DNA of 64,000 nucleotides from Luteipulveratus flavus. Lineage in GTDB: Bacteria; Actinomycetota; Actinomycetes; Actinomycetales; Dermatophilaceae. Position numbers and translations under genes: made by a program. The DNA lies in assembly GCF_029080175.1 (NCBI RefSeq), contig NZ_JARFJC010000031.1; one strand, 5' to 3'. The notes below the pieces were generated by a model, which searched no databases, was not told where the DNA came from, and saw only the letters and a list, made by a program, of their open reading frames with translations. This document shows, in pieces, positions 59,617 through 64,000 of this stretch (its first letter is position 1; the number at the start of each line of letters is the position of its first letter).

Positions 59617-60687
59617 TCATGAGGCGGTCTCTCGGGGTGTGGGACGCATGTCCTCGGGGCGCAGCCCGTGGCTGATCACCTGGAGCAGCAGCGCAGCCAT
59701 CCGCGCCCGGCCCGGTCGGACCTGCACGGCGATCTCCAGCGCGGTGGTGGCCAGCGCCCCCTGGCCGTGGACCCAGCACCAGTAGCCGAGCAGCGTGGCC
59801 GTGCCGTCGGCCCACTCCCGCGGTGTGCAGGCGACAAGCTGCTGCAGCCGCCGGGTCACCCTGATGACCTGCGTGTCGTGCTCGTGGTCCTGCGGCCCGA
59901 GGGAGGTCCGCCAGCGCGGCAGACCGAGGCGGTCGTCGAGTGCGGTGACCAGCCGGGGCACCTGCGCCGGAAGGCTGAGGGTCCCGGGAACCAGCCAGCC
60001 GAGGATGTCGTCACGCCGGACGGGATCGCGCAACGCGTCCATCGCCGTGAGCAGAACGGCGGCCGGCAGGTCGTGCACCGCCGGGGCGTCGTCACCGACG
60101 TCCAGCACGGCCGCCCACGCAGCAGCGACATCCACCTCGCCGAGGGTGTCCGGCCGACCGCGGCTCATGCTGCGTACGGCCTGCACGACCAACGGTCTGC
60201 TCGTCTGCAGGCTGGCGACGAGCTCGGCACGATCGAGGTACGGGTGCACCTCTCGCAGCACCTGCTCCGCCACCGCCGGAACCCGGTCCGGTGAGGGCAC
60301 CGCGGACCGCACGCCGAGGCGGCATCCGCCGCACACGCACCGCGTCGCCCGCCAGCCCCCGTCGTCCACGAGGAGGTGGTGGCCCGGCTCGGCGCCGGTG
60401 GTCTCGGACAGCCGGACCGAGATCCGGTCCAGCAGCGGGTGGGCAGGTCGGCCACCGGCGTACCCGATCAGGTCGAACCGTTCCAGCGACGCACGGCGCA
60501 GCTGGGTCACGACCTGTCTCGCGACCTCCTCGTCGTCCTTCGGATCAGGCGGGATGTCGACCCGGGAGACCGGCCCGATCCCGTCCGGGCCGCTGCCGAT
60601 GACCACGACGGACGCCCGGGGGACGAAGCCCAGCAGGTACGGGATGTAGGCGACCAGCTCTCCGAGGCCGCGCAGCTTGTGGTTCAT
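59617..60687 (-). CDS. DUF4192 protein
   Basis: A 356-residue protein of the actinobacterial DUF4192 family, recognised by the N-terminal PYLLGFVPRASVVVIGSG and the following domain. A Cys cluster (RCVCGGCRLG, about residues 111-120) could bind metal. The C-terminal half is helical, ending in a block with LLGYWCWVHGQGALATTALEIAV. Function unknown. Single gene, minus strand, upstream of the metX leader. Confidence 0.85.
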   Translation of the reverse strand: MNHKLRGLGELVAYIPYLLGFVPRASVVVIGSGPDGIGPVSRVDIPPDPKDDEEVARQVVTQLRRASLERFDLIGYAGGRPAHPLLDRISVRLSETTGAEPGHHLLVDDGGWRATRCVCGGCRLGVRSAVPSPDRVPAVAEQVLREVHPYLDRAELVASLQTSRPLVVQAVRSMSRGRPDTLGEVDVAAAWAAVLDVGDDAPAVHDLPAAVLLTAMDALRDPVRRDDILGWLVPGTLSLPAQVPRLVTALDDRLGLPRWRTSLGPQDHEHDTQVIRVTRRLQQLVACTPREWADGTATLLGYWCWVHGQGALATTALEIAVQVRPGRARMAALLLQVISHGLRPEDMRPTPRETAS

Positions 60688-60777
60688 GCCCCGAGCGTCC
60701 GGCTGGCAGCGTGCTCAGCGCCACGCCGTGCCGCTCGCGGTGGACAGCCCGGAGCTGTCGGTGGGGATGTGGAGGGC

Positions 60778-61146
60778 TCAGCGCACGGTCTCGCCGCGCA
60801 CGGTGCGCTCGCGGGCCTTCTCCCAGGCCAGGAAGTCGTCGGTGTCGCGGACGAGCGCGGCTGCGAACCACGCCAGGACGACGGCGTCGTCCGCGAGACC
60901 GACGACCGACAGCACGGCCTCCGGCAGCAGGTCGACCGGCGACACCACGTACGCGGCCGCGGCCGCCAGCGCGGCGAGGTGCGCGGGCGTGCACCCGTCG
61001 TACTGCCCGGAGAGCGAGGCACGCACCATGCGCGGCACCGCGCTCATCCGGGTCGCCAGGCTCGGTGCGCCGGGTGCGCTGGCCGTGCGCACCGCGGCCG
61101 ACAGCTGACGTAGACCGGTCCATCGGACGGGACGAGGTGTGGGCAT
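60778..61146 (-). CDS. DUF1232 (YkvA-like) membrane protein
   Basis: A 122-residue protein. The DUF1232 core, AAAAAYVVSPVDLLPEAVLSVVGLADDAVVLAWFAAALVRD, spans about residues 67-106 with two hydrophobic segments around the SPVDLLPE motif. ATG 61146 has AAGGAGGG six bases upstream; the longer in-frame GTG is rejected. Function unknown. Confidence 0.88.
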   Translation of the reverse strand: MPTPRPVRWTGLRQLSAAVRTASAPGAPSLATRMSAVPRMVRASLSGQYDGCTPAHLAALAAAAAYVVSPVDLLPEAVLSVVGLADDAVVLAWFAAALVRDTDDFLAWEKARERTVRGETVR

Positions 61147-61224
61147 GTGACCCTCCTTCACGCTCGGTCGGGTGACCGGCGGTGACTGGTGGAACGATCC
61201 GGGAGCGCCGGCGATTCCGGCCGG

Positions 61225-61905
61225 TCAGGCCTTCGGCGGGAACTCCCGTCGTGCGCCCGCCGCGATCTTGTTGAACAGGTAGACGTCCAGCCCGGCACCG
61301 ACGACCCCGCCCGCCAGCGGGATCCCCTTACCCATCTTCGAGAAGGCCTTGCGACCGACCTGGCTGATGAGGCGGAAGCCGACGGCCTTGTTGACGACCA
61401 TGAGCGCGGGGCCGGGCAGCCGCTGCGCGGCGAGGTTCGCCAGCCGTCCGGTGCTCACCACGCCCGCCTTCTTCAGCAGGTCGTCCGCCTCCGCGCCGAT
61501 CAGCGTGAGCAGGACGGCGGAGCGGATCTCGTGCTGGTCGATGTCGTGCCCACGCAGGTGTGCGATCGCGGCGGTCGTGCGGGTCGCGAGGACGTAGAAC
61601 TCGAACACGTTGGCAGGAAGGGCGACCGGCATGGTGACGAAGCCGCCGAGCCCGGTGATGAACCCACCGCCCGCGACCAGTCGGCGGTGGTCCCCGACGA
61701 CCTCGTCGATCGCCTGTTCCACGTTGCCCTGGTGCTTGGCGCGAGCCGCGTCGGCGACAGCGCGCGCGGACTTGAATCCCGCTCTCCCGTCGAACCCGAC
61801 GTCGAGCAGACGCTCGGCCAGGTTGGTCGCGGTCGTAGCGAGTGGGCCGTCGTCGACCTTGGCCGGCGCGGTCTGGACGGGCTTCTTCTTACCTAGTCCG
61901 AACAT
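61225..61905 (-). CDS. EcsC-family protein
   Basis: A 226-residue protein with the EcsC domain, including GGFITGLGGFVTMPVALPANVFEFYVLATRTTAAIAHLRG. The C-terminal FSKMGKGIPLAGGVVGAGLDVYL has a glycine-rich hydrophobic stretch. EcsC proteins are associated with membranes in other bacteria; activity unknown. ATG 61905 is chosen (AGGA eight bases upstream); ATG 61914 is an option. It diverges from the sulfurtransferase gene. Confidence 0.85.
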   Translation of the reverse strand: MFGLGKKKPVQTAPAKVDDGPLATTATNLAERLLDVGFDGRAGFKSARAVADAARAKHQGNVEQAIDEVVGDHRRLVAGGGFITGLGGFVTMPVALPANVFEFYVLATRTTAAIAHLRGHDIDQHEIRSAVLLTLIGAEADDLLKKAGVVSTGRLANLAAQRLPGPALMVVNKAVGFRLISQVGRKAFSKMGKGIPLAGGVVGAGLDVYLFNKIAAGARREFPPKA

Positions 61906-62000
61906 GGCGGTCATCCTGCCAGGCGCCCGCGCCGGAACCGTGCCGGTTCGGACCACGGGTGCCCCACAGCCCTCCTGCTGCGGCGGCGTACGGTGGCGCC

Positions 62001-62891
62001 ATGCCTGCTCCTCGCGACGAGAACCCCGCCTTCGCCGAGTACGCCCACCCCGAGCGTCTGGTCAGCACCCAGTGGCTCGCCGACCGGCTCGAGGACGGTA
62101 CGGGCGACCTCGTCGTGCTGGAGTCGGACGAGGACGTCCTGCTGTACGACACCGGCCACATCCCCGGTGCGCTCAAGCTCGACTGGCACACCGACCTCAA
62201 CGACCCGGTGACTCGGGACTACGTCGACGGGGAGCGGTTCGCCACGGTGATGTCCGAGCGCCGCATCGGCCGGGAAACCACCGTCGTCGTCTACGGCGAC
62301 AAGAGCAACTGGTGGGCCGCGTACGCGCTGTGGGTGCTCGAGCTCTTCGGCCACCCCGACGTCCGGCTGCTGGACGGCGGCCGGGCCGCTTGGGAGGCGG
62401 AGGGCCGCGAGCTCACCCGGGACGTCCCCACCGTCACCCCGGCCGACTACCCCGTCGTCCAGCGCGAGGACTCCGGTATCCGCGCCTTCCGCGACGACGT
62501 CCTGGACCACCTCGGCAAGCCCCTGGTCGACGTCCGGTCCCCCGGCGAGTACTCCGGTGAGCTGCTGCACATGCCCGACTACCCGCAGGAGGGGTCGGTC
62601 CGCGGCGGGCACATCCCCGGCGCGAAGTCGGTGCCGTGGGCCCGCGCGGCCCGCGAGGACGGCCGGTTCCGGCCCCGCGCGGAGCTCGCCGCCATCTACG
62701 AGCAGGAGCAGGGCCTGTCCACGGGCGACGAGGTCGTCGCGTACTGCCGGATCGGCGAGCGGTCCTCCCACACCTGGTTCGTCCTCACCCACCTGCTCGG
62801 GTTCGAGCACGTCCGCAACTACGACGGCTCCTGGACCGAGTGGGGCAACTCGGTGCGCGTCCCCGTCGAGCAGGGGGCTCCGACCGCGTGA
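62001..62891 (+). CDS. sseA: thiosulfate sulfurtransferase (two-domain rhodanese)
   Basis: A 296-residue two-domain rhodanese. The N-terminal inactive domain contains DEDVLLYDTGHIPGALKLDW. The C-terminal domain has PLVDVRSPGEYSGE and the active loop YCRIGERSS with Cys249, which carries the persulfide. GGHIPGAKSVPWARA is typical of the actinobacterial CysA2/SseA type. The stop overlaps the SufE gene (GTGA), so sulfur may pass from one to the other. Confidence 0.92.
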   Translation: MPAPRDENPAFAEYAHPERLVSTQWLADRLEDGTGDLVVLESDEDVLLYDTGHIPGALKLDWHTDLNDPVTRDYVDGERFATVMSERRIGRETTVVVYGDKSNWWAAYALWVLELFGHPDVRLLDGGRAAWEAEGRELTRDVPTVTPADYPVVQREDSGIRAFRDDVLDHLGKPLVDVRSPGEYSGELLHMPDYPQEGSVRGGHIPGAKSVPWARAAREDGRFRPRAELAAIYEQEQGLSTGDEVVAYCRIGERSSHTWFVLTHLLGFEHVRNYDGSWTEWGNSVRVPVEQGAPTA

Positions 62892-63322
62892 CCGACCTCC
62901 CCGCCCCCCTCCTGGAGCTGATCGACGACTTCGAGGCCGTCGGCCCCAAGGACCGGCTGCAGCTGCTGCTCGAGCTCAGCGACGAGCTGCCCGAGCTCCC
63001 CGACCGGTACGCCGACGCCGACCTGGAGCAGGTCCACGAGTGCCAGTCGCCGCTCTTCCTCACCGTCGAGGTGGGTGACGGGCCGGACGCTCCCGTCTCG
63101 CTGTTCTTCAAGGCGCCGCGGGAGGCGCCGACGACCCGCGGCTTCGCCGGGATCCTGCACGCCGGTCTCGACGGTCAGTCCGCCGAGACCGTGCTGGCGG
63201 TCCCCGACGACGTGGTCTTCCGATTCGGCCTCGCGGAGGCGGTCTCGCCCCTCAGAATGCGGGGCATGGTGGCCATGCTCGCCAGGATCAAACGACAGAT
63301 CCGTGACAGGGTGACCGTGTGA
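62888..63322 (+). CDS. SufE-family sulfur acceptor protein
   Basis: A 144-residue SufE-like protein. LLELIDDFEAVGPKDRLQLLLELSDELP starts the domain. Cys52 in VHECQSPLFLTVEV is the sulfur-accepting residue, and GFAGILHAGLDGQSAETVLAVPDD and LRMRGMVAMLARIKRQI are the conserved blocks. Coupled with a rhodanese in the order known in mycobacteria and relatives, rather than with the suf operon. Cytoplasmic. Confidence 0.92.
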   Translation: MTDLPAPLLELIDDFEAVGPKDRLQLLLELSDELPELPDRYADADLEQVHECQSPLFLTVEVGDGPDAPVSLFFKAPREAPTTRGFAGILHAGLDGQSAETVLAVPDDVVFRFGLAEAVSPLRMRGMVAMLARIKRQIRDRVTV

Positions 63323-63357
63323 CGTCTCGGCCCTCTTCCATGCGTTAGGTTTCGCCC

Positions 63358-64000
63358 ATGTCCAGTACTTCCAGCAAGACCAGGCTCGGTATCGCCGGAG
63401 CGCTGGTCCTCCTCGGTCTGATCCTGCTGATCGTCGGCCTGCTCTCCGGCGGTTCGGTCAAGCTCCAGGGCTTCAACAACGGTCAGCAGATCAACGCCAA
63501 GGACGCGGGCTTCTCGGTGTTCAGCCCCGACCAGTCGGCACGGTCGGCGGTGACCTGCCAGGCCGACCAGGGTGGCCAGAAGTCGACGCTGGACCGCCCG
63601 TCCACCGACTTCTCGATCAGCGCCGACGGCACGAAGTACTGGGAGATCGCGCGCAGCACCGACGGGATGAAGTCGGGTACGTACACCGTCACGTGCAGCG
63701 GCAAGGACGGCGTGCAGACCTTCGCGGGCGCCAAGGAGGGCAAGGCCGGCGGTGGCGCACTGCGTCTGCTCGGTCTGATCCTCGGCCCGATCCTGCTGCT
63801 GGCCGGTCTCGCTCTCGCGGCGATCTCGCTGATGCGCAAGAAGTCGGCCACGGGCGACCAGCAGAACGCGTACAACCAGCAGGGCGCGTACGGCCAGCAG
63901 GGCGGCTACAACCCGGGCCAGGCCGGTTACGGCCAGCAGGGCTACGGCGACCAGTCCCAGTACGGCCAGGGCGGCTACGGCCAGCAGGGCGGCTACAACC
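63358..64000 (+). CDS. membrane protein with Gln/Gly/Tyr-rich C-terminal repeats (cut by right edge)
   Basis: At least 214 residues, running off the right edge. A transmembrane helix (about residues 10-32) is followed by an external domain of about 100 residues with two Cys (VTCQAD and VTCSGK), a second helix (about 138-158), then a cytoplasmic tail of GYGQQGGYN-type repeats. The start at ATG 63358 has only a weak AGG upstream. Similar tails occur on actinobacterial membrane proteins of unknown function; the full repeat length is unseen. Confidence 0.8.
   Translation, partial: MSSTSSKTRLGIAGALVLLGLILLIVGLLSGGSVKLQGFNNGQQINAKDAGFSVFSPDQSARSAVTCQADQGGQKSTLDRPSTDFSISADGTKYWEIARSTDGMKSGTYTVTCSGKDGVQTFAGAKEGKAGGGALRLLGLILGPILLLAGLALAAISLMRKKSATGDQQNAYNQQGAYGQQGGYNPGQAGYGQQGYGDQSQYGQGGYGQQGGYN

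Noticed and set aside
1..64000. Search for tRNA or rRNA genes, insertion sequences, prophage genes and CRISPR arrays
   Set aside because: Nothing with a cloverleaf, transposase motif, integrase or regularly spaced repeat was seen. The accessory blocks (9.4-16.9 kb and 19.2-20.7 kb) lack visible mobility genes or flanking repeats, so no mobile element is called.

Overview
The window is a chromosomal segment of a very high-GC Gram-positive actinobacterium. The signs are: GTG and ATG starts coupled by 4-bp GTGA/ATGA overlaps; a division and cell-wall (dcw) cluster running mraZ-rsmH-ftsL-ftsI-...-ftsZ-pgeF-yggS-sepF-yggT-divIVA; the lipB-lipA-DUF4191-RDD-glnA order known from mycobacteria; a GlnR box before glnA; a SAM-IV type riboswitch before metX; and a principal sigma factor with an Ala/Lys-rich N-terminal arm. 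I would guess Micrococcales, but the sequence alone does not fix the family. I see no tRNA, rRNA, IS element, prophage or CRISPR array.

Left third (1-26 kb). A Ser/Thr kinase runs off the left edge. Next is a convergent pair of citrate synthase-family genes, one fused to a helix-turn-helix domain and lacking the usual catalytic Asp. A coupled ADP-ribosylglycohydrolase/PfkB kinase pair follows. Then comes the lipoate-to-glutamine-synthetase backbone (lipB, lipA, DUF4191, RDD, glnA). Compared with the mycobacterial order it is interrupted twice: by an ABC exporter pair between lipB and lipA, and by about 7.5 kb between DUF4191 and RDD. The larger insert holds a TetR/DUF4267 pair with a triple CTAGC..GCTAG operator and a locus of six glycosyltransferases in three transcription units. 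Behind the glnA terminator sits a two-gene HTH/AbiEii-like nucleotidyltransferase module, a candidate toxin-antitoxin system. Small housekeeping genes follow (YCII, DUF4031, HIT, USP, histidine phosphatase, oligopeptidase B, a peptidoglycan-binding repeat protein).

Middle (26-51 kb, almost all minus strand). dnaE, rluA-family pseudouridine synthase, lspA and a DksA/TraR-type protein with a histone H1-like tail lie in front of divIVA. Then, against the coordinate direction, lies the full dcw cluster. It is driven from upstream of mraZ, where three CTCCAC/GTGGAG units at exact 10-bp spacing form a textbook MraZ box. murE is absent: ftsI overlaps murF directly. A hairpin between ftsQ and ftsZ may partly uncouple ftsZ from the upstream genes.

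Right part (51-64 kb). A MoxR-DUF58-transglutaminase operon diverges from mraZ. A strong bidirectional terminator separates it from the principal sigma factor gene. Next are a USP, metX under a SAM-IV riboswitch, DUF4192, DUF1232 and EcsC proteins, a rhodanese/SufE pair, and a Gln/Gly/Tyr-repeat membrane protein cut by the right edge. The best candidates for undescribed biology are the HTH-citrate synthase fusion with its possible AACGTTG operator, the HTH/AbiEii-like pair, and the glycosyltransferase-only locus.
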